Shown: positions 21,633 to 33,735 of the stretch, in pieces
How positions within the stretch are numbered: position 1 is the stretch's first letter
Layout of the letters: the number at the start of each line of letters is the position of its first letter
Assembly: GCA_036250225.1 (NCBI GenBank)
Contig: JAPZLL010000023.1
Location: 496,001 to 560,000, forward strand
From: Cercophora sp. LCS_1
Lineage: Eukaryota > Ascomycota > Sordariomycetes > Sordariales > Lasiosphaeriaceae
DNA: 64,000 nucleotides
Direction of reading: 5' to 3'
The notes under the pieces: model-generated
The model's input: only the letters and a program-made list of their open reading frames with translations
What the model was told of the DNA's origin: nothing
Databases searched by the model: none
Program-made: the position numbers and the translations under genes

Positions 21633-24078
21633 ATGCCTCAGTTCAACGTTCCTGCGTTTTTGGGGCGCCCCCAGCTTGCTTCCGCTGCCCCTGGTCGCCG
21701 TGTCGCCGCTGCTGGTGGCGTTGCTGCTGGTGCTGCCGCTGTTGTTGTCGCCGCCCCGGCTTCCCCCGCCCCGACCATCCCCTCCACGGAGGAGGTCGGC
21801 CTTTCCCCGTCGCGTGACCGACTGCCCCTGTCGGTGTCCAAATTGGCGTCTCTCAACTATGAGAACGTCAAGGCGCATGCCGGCAGGGCGTCGGTCACCG
21901 AGAAGTCGCCCTTTGGCGACTATGGGTGCTCTGTGCTGCCGTTGTTGCCGGTGCCGGCTCGTTTGTAAGTTCCTTTCTTTTTTGGCGGTCTCTTCTCCTC
22001 GATGACAGTCTCGCCGTATTGTCTGGTTGGGTTGGGTACATTCCTACAGCAGGAGTGTTGTTGGCGCCGTGTGGTTCAACCACAACACCGCACTGCGTGT
22101 TTTGCCCGGAAGTTCTCTGGGTTGTTAGTCTGACTTCGCTCGTTGGAATGGGTTTGGGTCTTCTTCCATTGCGGGGGGCCTTCGTCTGAGTATTGCGTGA
22201 GCTGCGCTGGTAGACCACCGAGCATGGGGCTAGTGTCTGCTTCGCTGGAACAAAACCGTTTGGTCATAAAGTTTCCGTTAGGCCGTGAATTTTGGGTGGC
22301 CCTATTGAAAAACCAATGCTGACGTTGGTGGTTGTAGATATGGGCAGACATTTTTGCTGGGCAAGGGAAAGGAGCCAGCGTACAAGAGAACCACCCGGTT
22401 CGATGCTTGGCTGGCGGGGGTCCTCGCGGGCGTGGATGAGGAGGGCAGGAGTGTTGTCCTGGGCCGGTGTGCTTTAGGGGAGGAGGCCGAGGATGATACC
22501 TGTGGTGAGAGTAAGTGAAGAAGGGGAAGTTGTGTTTTCACAGCAGCTCACCCAGGGTATCAAGAGGGACCCAGCTAACAAAGATGCAGACAAGGAGGAA
22601 GCGCCCATTCGGGTGGACGTGCAGGTTGTTGGTGATGAGCTGGGGAACTCCTCGGCGAGCCATGCGGGCACCGGAGGTCTTCGGGGCGATGACATCGCCG
22701 CCGAGACTAAGGATGGTGCCCGCGACGAGATGCGGGTCCTTGTAAGTTCAACTATTCCTACCCCTCGCCTTTGCCTCTCTTTCCTTTCTTTCTTTCTCTA
22801 GGCAGAGTAAGAGAGGTAGGATAATCACCACCCATTCCTGGAGTAGTTCAAGCTGACAGCTTTATAATTCAGACAAGCGACAACATGACTGTCGCCAGAG
22901 ACCAGCACCAAGGCCGCGGCACTCGAATTGCGAGTGCCATCAACCGCACTCTCTCCCGCCTTCGGGCAAATGCCAGCGACGACGACGAAGACGATGCCGC
23001 CACCATCGTGGCCGGCACCCAGGTCGCCATCTTCCGTCCCCCCGGCAGCACCATCTCGCGCCCCGCCACGCGGAACCTCGTCTCGCGGCTTTTTAGCCGC
23101 CAACAGACAGCTCAGCAACCGTACTCACGCATGAGCTTCTTCGAGGGTGGCCACGATGTCACCAGTACCGTCACTAGACCAGACCACCGCATCAGAGTCT
23201 GTGTCCTTGGCGACCGCAACGTTGGAAAGACAGCAATGATCAAGTAAGTTACCAACACAATCCGTATAAATAGCTTCAATATTGACCATATTCCAGCCAG
23301 CTCGCCTCCAACAGCTTCCAATCGACCACTCCTACCACGGCGATTGATGTTCGCACAGTCCCCATGATGAACCCCAACAACGAGGTGGTCATGGTAGAGA
23401 TCTGGGACCTTCCTGGCAGTCCACCTTTCGAAGAGTGGTTTGCGATCAGCCAGGAGTTTTTTCACGGCACCGTTCTCTGCTACTCCTTTGAGAACCCGTA
23501 CACCGTGGCCGAGATGACCGACTTCGTAAGCTTCTTTTACCATCATATACATATATATACTAACAAATATATAACAGTGGAAGCCGACACTCCAAGCCAA
23601 CCTGTTGAACGGCCCGGTCTTTGTACTGGGCCTGAAGAACGATGTACTAGCTGCCGTCCCGCGAGGCCTAAACCTCCTGGAGAGGACACCAAACGTAAGT
23701 TTCTGTCATAGTTTCCTTCTCTCTCATATGTCCCTTTCATCTAACATTCAGCATTAGAACGATGATGCCAACCAGCGCTTAGCGGCGTGTGGTTTCGCCG
23801 AGTGCTCTGCACTCAGCGGGACCAATGTCCGCGAGGCCTGGGAGGCCATCGTCGCCTTCGTGCTGGCCGAACAAGCTGGCAGGTTGGCGGCGATGCGCCG
23901 CGGCAAGCTGAGGCGGGCGGTGGTGGAGAGGGCCGAGGAGGCAGGGGAGATGCTAGCCGACAAGGCCAAGGCAGCGGGCAAGGTGGTCGCGGAGGCGGCC
24001 AGGGATGCCGGTGGCCTGGTCGTCCAGGCGGTTTACGCCGTCCTGGACGGCCCGGGTGAAGATATCCGGGGGTACTGA
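21633..24078 (+). CDS. Ras-like small GTPase with long N-terminal extension
   Basis: The GTPase core is clear: P-loop GDRNVGKT, switch/G3 DLPG, G4 LKND and G5 CSALSG. The core exons are 22873-23243, 23297-23525, 23578-23694 and 23758-24078, all in phase. Translation from the ATG at 22885 gives 341 residues. Splice signals and phase support three more 5' coding exons (21633-21964, 22338-22510, 22590-22741), which would give 564 residues with an Ala/Pro-rich head and an acidic linker. The exon at 22338 and its 373-nt intron are the least certain part. G4 is LKND instead of NKxD, so guanine specificity may be relaxed. The C-terminus has no CAAX box; instead there is a long Ala/Lys/Glu amphipathic helix ending in GEDIRGY. 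Subfamily (Rab/Rho-like) and role are not assignable. Confidence 0.72.
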
Positions 24079-24314
24079 GGGGGGAGGGGGTGGGTAGATG
24101 AATGGAGATGCGGTGTACCCTCGGCGTTGCGTGGAACTTGGGTGGGTGATATGTGTGGGCGGTGTCCGGGGGAGTTGATGCTCCTCTGGTGGTGATGTGT
24201 TTGTCGCGTGCTGGTGACGTTGGCTGTTTGCTTGTGAGTTGCCGCCCCACCTGAAGTCGGATGCTTACTTGGTGGTGAGACGGGGTCTACTAACATTCAG
24301 CGGCTGCGTTTATT

Positions 24315-24795
24315 ATGTGCGGTCTTGACGACTTTGACATTGTCACTGGGCGCATAACAGCTTGTGAGGGAACTCGCGGAACTGAAAAGGAAGACGTGTC
24401 ATTCCGAAAGATGCGGCCCCGGCCCATGGGCTTCGTCAACAACCAGTTACTTCTATTTGTAAACGACGGGGCGGGCTCGTATGTTGTCGAGAAACACGAG
24501 GTGAGTTGTCTCAAACAAGCCGGCAAAAGTTCGCACGCGCGCTGCCGGTAGTCCCGCGGATTGAGCGGTCAGTACACGTCTTCCCCCTTCCCTCTCATAT
24601 TCCTGGCTATCTACTCACCTACAGGCTCGGTGGTGCGATAGCCTACATGGCAATACCGGTCAGTCCGTCCCTCCAAGATCCAAGTTGACCCAGAGCCGAA
24701 CTATTATTTGTCTCTCAACTTTCCCGGTCGCACCGACAAGGGCTGAACGGTCTGGTCGCTGCATTTACCGCCAAAAGTCGGTGAGCCCGGGTTAA
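24315..24795 (+). CDS. Possible small spliced gene, unknown
   Basis: An open segment from ATG 24315 runs 62 codons to a GTGAGT donor (24501). An acceptor (ACCTACAG, ending 24624) leads into a second open segment in phase that ends with TAA at 24793-24795, giving 118 residues. The first exon reads like a coding exon (DDFDIVTGRITA, GFVNNQLLLFVND). No family is recognised, and an upstream exon is possible because an acceptor-like ATTCAG precedes it. It may instead be an untranslated or decayed remnant. Confidence 0.25.
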
Positions 24796-24829
24796 CCTGC
24801 AAGACAAAGAGACTACGGGAACTTGCGTC

Positions 24830-25566
24830 ATGGCCTCTGCCTGGTTACACAGGTAAGCTCTAAACAAAGTCCTCCTAACTGCTAGACTTTTCCCCCGGAC
24901 ACAACTTTCCCTCATCACAATTTTCCACTCTGTATGCTCAATCCAACGTTCCTATTTTCTGATTCCTTTTCGCCCTCTTGTTCATTCGTTCATCTATATA
25001 CTTCACAATTTTGATCACTTCACCAGCGCACGATCTTCATCACAGCATATTCCAATTTGGAGATGTTGGATCAAGAAGCGACAGCTGGGAAGCTCCCGAG
25101 CACAGATTGAGGAAGGGGTCATGACCATACGTGGTCCTACAGCTCGCCGCTGTGGGCAATGCCAGATGACAGTGAGGTACGGCTCCCTTGGGGCAACATC
25201 AACCATGACCCGCCACCTTACCTGAGTGTTGTTCCGTTGGTCCCATTCCGTTCCCTCGGGCTGGGGGACTTGACTGGGCACTCAGCCTCTGCGGTCTCAC
25301 GGCTCGCATGGTCGACTTTTGAGCCTCGCCGGCTCCCGGCTGGAGGTCAACATTCTCAAAATTGAGCCCAGCGTCTTGGCCACTTCGAAGCACCCGACGA
25401 GGGGGACAAATGAAGTGCTCCTCCGTATGGGCGTTTCCCTGACCTCATGGTGAGTCACTCCTTTAATAGTTGAAACATTGATTGTTATCTAACCAGTTCA
25501 AGCTTGGACGTCGATGAGCTACCCAACGCTCGAGACTCCCTCCAAGTTCCATCTTCAGATGGCTGA
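24830..25566 (+). CDS. Possible small spliced gene, unknown
   Basis: A four-exon model fits phase and splice signals: 24830-24852, 25027-25171, 25286-25449 and 25497-25566, giving 133 residues. The last intron is convincing (GTGAGT donor, CTAACCAG acceptor, 47 nt). The product includes SRLEVNILKIEPSVLATSK and a short CGQC motif. No family is recognised. The first two introns are long for this genome (174 and 114 nt), so the 5' half is doubtful. Confidence 0.25.
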
Positions 25567-28511
25567 GTGACCATCGTTGAGACTTGGAAACAGGGAATCG
25601 CAAATGGAAACCAAAGTCCCCGACAGCGACCGAGATGGGAATTAGATTTTTTTTTTTGTCAACAAGAATCATATCACTGCTCACCAGCAAACCAACTGGC
25701 AAACCACCGACGTGCTTCGGCGACAACCCCCAACAGACATCAGCGGGGAGAGCATCCCAGTCCAACGACTGAACATTCGTCCTCGACTACATCAGCGCAA
25801 CCAATCCGTCCCTGACAACATTGGTGCTGACCATTCGTCCTTTCGTTCTCAATGACAGTAGGTGATGGCGTGGGATACCAAGCACCTTACGTGGTATGTA
25901 GTGAGCACCCATTCATTGGCAGACCAAGACTGACTCGTAGCTTTCTAGGCCTTGAAGATGCCCACACTTATATATATTCTCCTCATCTTTCAACATTTCC
26001 TTTGCTGCTATTAGGTTTTTCGCAAGCGCACCGACAACCGGTATTGACGCTCCCGAGTTCCTGCGCCGCCGATCATCTTGGCCAACCGCAAACCTGTTGC
26101 TGCCTGGAAAACATCCAGAGCAGCGAGAACTTGTTCAAGTTCGGCGCCATAACCAACACTACAAGGGGCCGGCACTCGCGGTTCATCAAATTCGGCAGGT
26201 CGCTCCTAGATCACGCTCTAGGACAGAGGCCTACGGCAGACTTCCAGATCCACGATCATCTATCGCGTTTGAGAGTTTTGAGGACGGGTTCCGCTTCCCG
26301 CTTCCCAACTGTCCATGGACACAGGGAACCCCCGAAAAGTCCGGCAACACCATCTAGGCCAAGTATCCGAACTCATGGACCTTTCACATCAGGTGGTCCT
26401 GGGGTCCTCGTGTGACGAATACCGGTGCATCACCATCTTGTCGCCGCACACACACCGGACGCTGGTTGCATTCAAGTCGCAGTGGGCATCATCAGAGTGT
26501 TCGCTCTGGCAGGAGGTGGGAGGCTGAGGCGGTAGACGACGTGGCCGGACAGCCTGTCCCAAAACCGGAGGTTCACTTGGACTCCAATAATAGGCAGTCA
26601 TCCCGAGGCCAACGATTCCAGTTACGGTTCTCTTCCTTGGGTGGACAGCGACGACAGTTCACCACCAGTCGCTGGGGGACGGACAACCCTAATCGTTGAT
26701 CCAGCCCGGGTCTGCGTTGTCGGGGACTCCCCGTATATGCAGCGCATACTTGGCGATCTTCCTCATCTCAAACGACATGGTTCCTTATTCTCCAAGCGCC
26801 AAGGGGACCCCATCTATATTTCCCAACACCTCATCACAGACGGACCCTTTCATTCGAAGCCGCGCTCGAAGACAATCCATCAAATCATGGCCAGGTAAGC
26901 TCCGGCCTGCACCAGTACTTGACGTTTAGATGTGCGGGAGCTCGTCGACCACTCGCGGGCGGACTGGGCGACAGTGCTGAAACCCTAGTCCTTTAACTTC
27001 GAGGACGGGCGTGGCTAGCCCGGCAAAAATTGCAAAGCACGATTGTCGGCGTAACTCAGCTCGATTAATTTTCCCTCCAATTCCTTGATGTTTGGCCGGG
27101 CAATCCTCTATCGGGACGGGGGTCGGACCGTGGTCTCTATAGAAACCCTCGATAAACAACTCAAACGCGCCAACATCGACTCACGTGGCCTTTCTCCTGT
27201 GGCCAAGCAGGTCAAGCTCATCCCCCATCACGAGGGGCTATCACATGACAAGTCACCGAATGGGTTCCCGACGGCTCCTCGTCAGTCCAGCACCGGCGTC
27301 ATCCCAGACCTCCCGTCTTGATACATAGTGGACGTGGCGCGCAGGGTAGCAGCCTACCATCGGTGATGCATCGCCTACTCACCAGGTTTAGTATCCCCAA
27401 CGCCATCCCATCTCCGGTGTTTGACCGACATAGGGGCTCTCTCCATGGTTTGAGTTTGCAAATGCTTGTCCGAGACACCGACGCCGAGTGCCCCGGTTTC
27501 CTGGAAAGGGAATACAACCTACTCCGCCATCCACAGATTCAATTTCCTGGGAGACCGGTTTTTTTCCCCTATATATATTCAACAACAACAATTTTCTTGG
27601 TCCTATCTACTGGAAAAAATGCGGGGAGCGAATTGGCGATGACATGGGACGGTACTACGGGTCACATTCCCTAGGCCAAGTCAGCTTCCTTGGATGGAAA
27701 TCCAGACCGTAGGAACGCACCGAGGATGTGATGCATGGTCCACCAACCACCACATCGAGCCAGCAGGCTAGACGTACATGCGGAACTCTCTGCAGTCTTC
27801 AGCCTGCTTTACCAGTGCGTGTTTGGGATCAAGGCCGAACAAAACCACCACAACGCGGAAGTTGGAGTCGGTCACGGAGGTCTTGTCACCAGACGAGTCC
27901 AAGTTCCTCCAACGATACCGGAAATTCACTGCGGATGCAATTGCAAAGGACTTGGCCCCAGACTACCCACGCGGCAACACAAACCGCGAGGTCATCCTCA
28001 AGGCCTTTCTCGACAACTGGAAGGGAGGGAAGGCATTGGGCACTAACCCCAACCTAGCTCTGGGGGTGGTTGGATGACAAAAGCAACCAATACAGACGTT
28101 GGCGCTGCGGTTCCTGAGGATGGGTCGGATCAGTGTTGGGAAGAGATGTAATTGGTGAGGAGAGGTGTGAATGCACACAGACGAGGGACACAGACGTAAC
28201 ACGAAAGGGGTGGGTGGAGGACGCTGAACACGAGGACGGATCATAGTAGATGGTGGATAATAATCAACGATTTAAGGATTCTAAACACACTTTCAGAAAC
28301 CGAAATCCCAATCTCTTCTCGAACTTATGAGTTTCCAAAGTCTCGTGCAAACAAAACAGTCGTTGAATCCGCAGCGAACCCCGTCCCGCGATCGACGCCC
28401 ACCGATAACTGATAAGCCGACGTGCCAAGCCAAAACCACCATCGGTCCATCACGGTCCCCAAACCGCCACATTGCATCATCAAACAACCACGAAATGCCC
28501 GCCACCAAAAG
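25567..28511. other. Unresolved accessory stretch
   Basis: About 2.9 kb with many medium open frames in all frames and several good donors (for example GGTAAGC near 26897), but no coherent model that I could complete. A final plus-strand coding exon may end at 28077 (residues such as SPDESKFLQRYRKFTAD and NREVILKAFLDNWKGGK, stop TGA). The last 430 nt form the upstream region of DSC3. Base composition is not AT-rich, so classical RIP decay is not evident. Confidence 0.3.
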
Positions 28512-29480
28512 ATGGCGTCCTCCTCTTCCCCAACCAAGCGCCTAACCCTCCTCCCACCACCCCCACAACCACCGCGCTCGCCCTCCCCATCTCCATTATC
28601 CCCACGCCCACCGCCCCCCCTCCACCTAACAATCCGCTTCTCAACCTCCCTCCCGGACCTGCACCTCGACATCCTCCACCCCGACACAACAACCATCGCA
28701 ACCCTCAAGTCGCTCATCCGCCCACGCCTCCCCTCGCCAGCATCCACCTCCCGCCTCCGCTTCATCCACAGCGGTAAAATCCTCCCACCCTCCTCAACCT
28801 TGTCATCCGTTCTCAAACCCCTCCCACCACCGCCTCCATCCTCCTCTTCAGCAAATGGAAAAGGAAAAGGCAAACAGCCGGAGGGGAATCCGCCGCCGCA
28901 ACGAGTGTATATCAATTGTTCAATTGGGGATGTGTTGACGCAGGATGAACTGGAGGAGGAGGAACAATCCGCCGCCGTACCAGCAGCTGCACCGACACAA
29001 CCAGCACAGGTGCGGGATGCAGGCGTGAGGAGGAGGGAAAATGTGCCAAGGGGTTTTGAGCGGTTATTATCAGCGGGATTTACACCCGCTGAGGTTGGGC
29101 AATTGCGACTACAGTTTCGGGGGATACAGGCGGCTAGGCATACGCCTGACACGATGCCGAGCCCAGATACGTTGAGGGGGATGGAGGATGCGTGGATTGA
29201 TGATAATAGGGGGGCTGGAACGGGTGGGGGACAAGGGATGGGGATGGAGGAGGAGGGGGGCGGACAAGGTGGTGGTGGTGGGGATGAGTTTGGGTTGAAT
29301 GCGGTTGTGGATGCCATGATCAAGGGTATGTTTCTTGGGTTTGTGTTCCCGCTGGGCGCGGTGGGGTGGCTGCTGAGGGAAGAAGGGATTTGGCCAAAGA
29401 GGGTGCAGGTTTTCGTGTCGCTGGGGTTTTTGCTGAGTTTGAGTGTTGGTGTTGTGAGGGCGCTGGGAGGGGAGGGATGA
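28512..29480 (+). CDS. DSC3: Dsc E3 ubiquitin ligase complex subunit 3
   Basis: Subunit of the Golgi/ER Dsc ubiquitin ligase that, in fission yeast and aspergilli, activates SREBP and supports hypoxia adaptation. The single exon gives 322 residues. It contains an N-terminal ubiquitin-like fold (about 38-80, LHLTIRFSTSLPDLHLDIL onward with IHSGKIL), a proline-rich linker, a conserved RGFERLLSAGFTPAEV region and two C-terminal membrane segments (about 275-320). This order matches fungal Dsc3 (DUF2407). The ATG at 28512 was chosen because the open frame upstream begins at GTG. Long Pro, Gly and Glu runs are low complexity. It is convergent with the RecQ gene, with 204 nt between stops. Confidence 0.88.
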   Translation: MASSSSPTKRLTLLPPPPQPPRSPSPSPLSPRPPPPLHLTIRFSTSLPDLHLDILHPDTTTIATLKSLIRPRLPSPASTSRLRFIHSGKILPPSSTLSSVLKPLPPPPPSSSSANGKGKGKQPEGNPPPQRVYINCSIGDVLTQDELEEEEQSAAVPAAAPTQPAQVRDAGVRRRENVPRGFERLLSAGFTPAEVGQLRLQFRGIQAARHTPDTMPSPDTLRGMEDAWIDDNRGAGTGGGQGMGMEEEGGGQGGGGGDEFGLNAVVDAMIKGMFLGFVFPLGAVGWLLREEGIWPKRVQVFVSLGFLLSLSVGVVRALGGEG

Positions 29481-29684
29481 TTCCTGGGGGTGAAAGTGGA
29501 GGATTGGTTTGCACAATGAGCGAGTGATACCCTGTATAGTTAATGGTTGGTTTGGAAGGAACGAGCAGATTTGGGTTGTATACTGTTTGCTCTGCTTAAT
29601 ATGGACATGGAGAGACGTGCCGCCTCTCGCTGTAAACATCAGATCCGGGTATCATGTTTCCCCCATAACTCCTGTCCTGACCAT

Positions 29685-31328
29685 CTACTCAGACCAACAT
29701 GCATAATCGTCAAAGTTGCCCTCCTCTCTCTGCGTCGAAATCCACTCTTCGCTCGCCAACCCCTTCTTCTGCCTCTTCTTCAAGTCTTGCGGATCCTTGT
29801 GCCAGTCGCAAGCAAAGTCGCACTCGGGCACCTTCTCCTCCCCGAAATACTTGCAGATAGCCGCATGTCTACAAGTATTTGTATCCTCGCAGTACTCCGT
29901 CAATCGATTCAAACTGTCCACCCTGGCCTGCTTATTTCCGCTCCCATCCCTTGGCGCGTCCCTGGCCACCATGTTGAACACCCGGTCCCGATCCTCTCTG
30001 CTGTAATAGAGGAAGCAATATCCCGCATTCCCGTCTCTTCCGGCTCGGCCAGCCTCCTGGTAGTACCCCTCAAAGCTCTTGGGGATCCTCCAATGCACCA
30101 CAAAGCGAACATTATCTTTATCAATTCCCATCCCAAACGCTGTCGTCGCCACAATGATGCTGTACCCTGGTCGGTTTTCAATCCACCTCGCCAACGTCTC
30201 CTCCTTGGTCTCCTTGGTCAACTTTGCGTGGAACGGCCGGGCGCCTATCCCGTCGTGTCTCAACGCTGCAGCCAACGACTCGCACTCGTCTCTCGAAATG
30301 GTGTAAATAATCCCCGACACCGCATCCGCCCTCTCCCCAGCCTGCTCCAGCTCTTCTTTTCTCCCTGGTTTGCCCCGTCTCTCAAAGACGCCCTGCAACC
30401 ACGTTACAAAGTCATCATATCGATCGTTCGCCTCGTCGCTCGTAAAGCGGACTTCGAGGTGCAGATTCGGTCGATGCGCCGTCATTGTGAAGAGCTTCAG
30501 TTTCTCGGGCGTTTTGTCGAGACCCAGTGTCTGTAGGATATCCCGTCGCACTTGATTGTTGGCTGTAGCTGTCAGACCCATGATGGGGACATCGGGGAAC
30601 GTCTCGCGGAACCATGAGAGGCGCTTGAAGTCCTTGCGAAAGTCGTGACCCCATTCTGAGATGCAGTGCGCCTCGTCGACAACTATCCGAGCCAGCTCCT
30701 TTTGCTGGTGGACGAGCTTGATGCGGGTTCGGAACTTGTCCGAGGAGCAGAGCTCGGGGGTTACATAGAGGAGACGCGTCAGGGGGTGGCCTGTGCCGAG
30801 GTCACGGTAGATATAGTCGCGCTCCGGGAGGGTAATGGTGCTGTTGAGGGTGCGCGCGTCTATATTTGTCGAGCGGAGGGCTTCGACTTGGTTCATCTGG
30901 GGGTGTCAGTATGGAGATTGACTAGTTGTTGACGGGGGAGGTCATACCATGAGACTAAGAAGAGGAGAGATGACAATCGTGACTGGAAGTTGTTAGTCTT
31001 GAGTGTAGCCTTTGGGAAAGGGAGACGAACTGCCGCGATCTATAACGGCTGGAAGTTGAAAGCAGAGACTCTTGCCGAACGAGGTCGCTGCCTGGACGAA
31101 GACATCGTTTCCTGCGAGAGCGGCGAGTACAATTTCCCGCTGGAAAGGCCTATTTAGATCAGTTAAAACTTTATTTTTTACGTGTATGCCCGTTCAACTT
31201 TGATCCCAGGCGTTGTTGCTTTATACGGGTACGTCAAAAACATACCGGAAACCCTCCTTGTTGAACTGGCGACGCAATGTAAAGTCGATGTCCTGGAACG
31301 ACTCCGTTCTCCTGATGCCTGGAGGCAT
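29685..31328 (-). CDS. RecQ-family DNA helicase, short form
   Basis: ATP-dependent 3'-5' DNA helicase expected to act in recombination and replication repair. Exons 31246-31328, 31031-31149, 30948-30982 and 29685-30896 join to 482 residues; the third exon is only 35 nt. Visible: Walker A SFGKS (Lys54), Walker B DEAH (about 153-156) followed by CISEWGHDFR, motif III GLTATA, motif V TTAFGMGIDK, motif VI QEAGRAGRDG, and a zinc-binding region with spaced Cys (CEDTNTCRHAAICKYF, CDFAC). There is no HRDC domain and almost no N-terminal extension, so it resembles compact RECQ1/RECQ5-type cores, not the long SGS1/QDE-3 proteins. The start ATG (31328) is supported by the first exon MPPGIRRTESF, with the Gln-motif-like RRQFNKEGFRPFQ just after it. 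Confidence 0.9.
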
Positions 31329-33735
31329 CTTGGTGACGCGTCCCCGGCAGAAAACTGCCACACAAGAAAAATCGAATGGGGCTACTCGGCTTCTGAGAAG
31401 GTGTGGAGTTGAGGTTGAAATACCTTAGGGGGTGTTTTGGACCCCTCGGGCGTTACTCACTCACTTGGGCGTCGGTAATTTACCTGAATGCCTGTTGAAA
31501 TTTCCTTGAAACGGCCTCAAAATCCTTGAAACCAACGGAATCATGGGGGGACATCGACTAGGTTTAGGCAACCCTTGCAATCGTTTGGTGCGTTGGTTGA
31601 TGAGGAAACTGCAACGAATGGGTGGAAGCGGGAAGGCCCTGACAACCTCATGGCCCGGCAAGTTGGTGACTGACAGAAAAGTCGGCCAGCCTGGAAACAT
31701 GGACCCGTATCCGCTGGGACAAAGCTGCTTACCCGAATTTATAACACATCAAAAATTATCTCTGAGGTCTTAAAATCTTCCTCTGGGTGCTTGAGATGTT
31801 ATAAAAAATGCCTTTTTGGAGCTTGCGTGTGCTGGTCGAAATGACCCGAAGAGGCGTTTGCCAGATTTACTGTATGAACCTTTATCACCAATTTTCCCAT
31901 CTAAAAACGCCAGAAGCAGCTCACAGACACGTCAAGCCTGAGAGCAGAGACTCACACTAGAATAGGATTTAATTGCCTTGGTCCATTTCATCAACCCGTG
32001 AGCACAACCCTGGTTGCTTTGCTGCCCTTTTGGCGTCTCGACGTTTACCCGGGTTTCGATCACCTTGTTGGTGGTGGGGCTCCCGTGCGTCAGATCGATT
32101 TACAGCCCATCCCAGGTTTCTCCAAACTTATTCCTCGTTCGTCTTGTTGTCGGCTAATGGTCCGCTGTAACCAGGTAAAATCCTCCCAGAAAAGAACCTT
32201 CCAGCCTTTTGATCTTCGTTTCGAGCGGCTACAGGGTTTTGTCCGCTTACACAATGAATGATCCTCGGGGGTTTCTCTGTTTCACCCCTAGCTATCTGGT
32301 CCCCTGACTGACTCGGTGCACGATCTTTTCGTCAGTGTTTACACACTCGCCTGGAACTGCAGCATTGTTTGCGCCATTCCCCCATTTTTACCTTTTGAAT
32401 GGGGCTTAGTGGTTGTGTGTGTGAGAGAGAGACCCGTCAAGAGGGCAACATGGTAAAACCGGGCTTGGTTCTCCAAACAACACCATTATCAGTTTCAAAG
32501 CTGAGTCAAGCTGCGAGCCAAGAAAACAAGGGGCCTCGCACACAACAACAGCCTGACTCGGCATCTATCCGCGCCCTCTCTCGGCGCCGCAAGGAAGCAG
32601 TAAGCGGGCATCGCAGACGTGTGACAGCATGAGATTTCTGCCATACTTAAAAAGATTACAATCTGGACGCTGCCGCAGCGGTGGTTGGGTTAATTACTGC
32701 CGTGGTTACACTGGCGTGATGTTTTCCAGATATGGGGGTGGCGATGGCATCTGCCAAGTTCGAGACCAGAGAACCCGCCGACCGACGTATCAGCCGCAAT
32801 TTGTTGGGCCCCGTTGGCAGTTTTGTTGACTCTCTCCGCCTTGTGCTTGACATGCTTGTTGACGGCGGCATTCCCACGATGGTTTCATCTGAAAAAACTG
32901 GTGGATGTTTGGTGTTTTGTGGTTGCTGCTCTCAGATCCAGTTGGAGAAAGACAGCCCAATCATGGCCCCAGAATTCCCTCACAAGTGGCGGCTCCCCAT
33001 CGAGTGGTGCATCGTCCCTTGCAGTTGTGCTGCGCTAGAGCCTGTCGGGCGGCGTTTTGCGTGCTCTTTACAAGCACACGCCCATGCAGGCACAGACGCG
33101 AGGGGGGTGCGGGATCGCGGGCGGGCGGGGGCTCCACCACAAGCCACCGAGAAGAGGCTCGAGAGGCTCCCGGAATCCCCCTGTGACCCTGGTCGTTCTG
33201 TGCCATGCACCCCAGCCTGTGTCTCTACGCTAACCCCTATCTTGGGCGTTTTGCTACCTGACATGCCCTGGACTGGAACCCGAGACGGCAACGCAGTCAG
33301 ACAGGAACGAGAGGAATTTTCGATCCCTGGGCTGCTGTTTTCGCTGCTTCAGTCTTGCTCTTTGCCTGTGAATTCCTGTCCGTCACGAGCGCGTCCGACA
33401 TACGCCCGCGAGGCCATTGAGGCCTCTGCAAACGCAGCACTGCACCTGCCGTGCACCTTTGCGTCTCCCCCTACACCGCCCGTCCAGTCGCGCCTCGACT
33501 GTGCCCGTCCCGACCTCCTGTCCCTCGATTGGCCTCAGCATGAGCTCCAACTCCGTTCGATCAACACGTTCCTCCCAACTGGCTTGAGTTTCAACCGCCT
33601 CTGTCGTCTCTCCGACCACCGCAATTGACGCGGGACACGCGGCACACGAGTGCCTTTATATCACCATTGCGTTCGAAGACAGTTGTTTGAAGTCGCCAGT
33701 CTACAAAGGAGCAGGCAGAAAAGGGGGTGTTAGTG
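31329..33735. other. Long divergent intergenic region
   Basis: 2.4 kb between the divergent RecQ and SOG2 genes. A 298-codon plus-strand open frame (32732-33628) is present, but it has low-complexity, promoter-like composition and no family resemblance; it more likely overlaps the SOG2 leader. No other feature is supported. Confidence 0.5.

Noticed and set aside
25027..25240. Possible BED zinc finger of a hAT transposase (CGQCQ...MTRHL)
   Set aside because: Only the CxxC and one His fit; there is no DDE core, terminal repeat or target duplication nearby. The splice model uses only part of it.
24079..28500. RIP-mutated repeat region
   Set aside because: The sequence is not AT-rich or dominated by TA/TG over CA as expected after RIP.
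32732..33628. 298-codon plus-strand open frame upstream of SOG2
   Set aside because: Cys/Pro/Arg-rich with no family resemblance and leader-like composition; no splice signal links it to SOG2.
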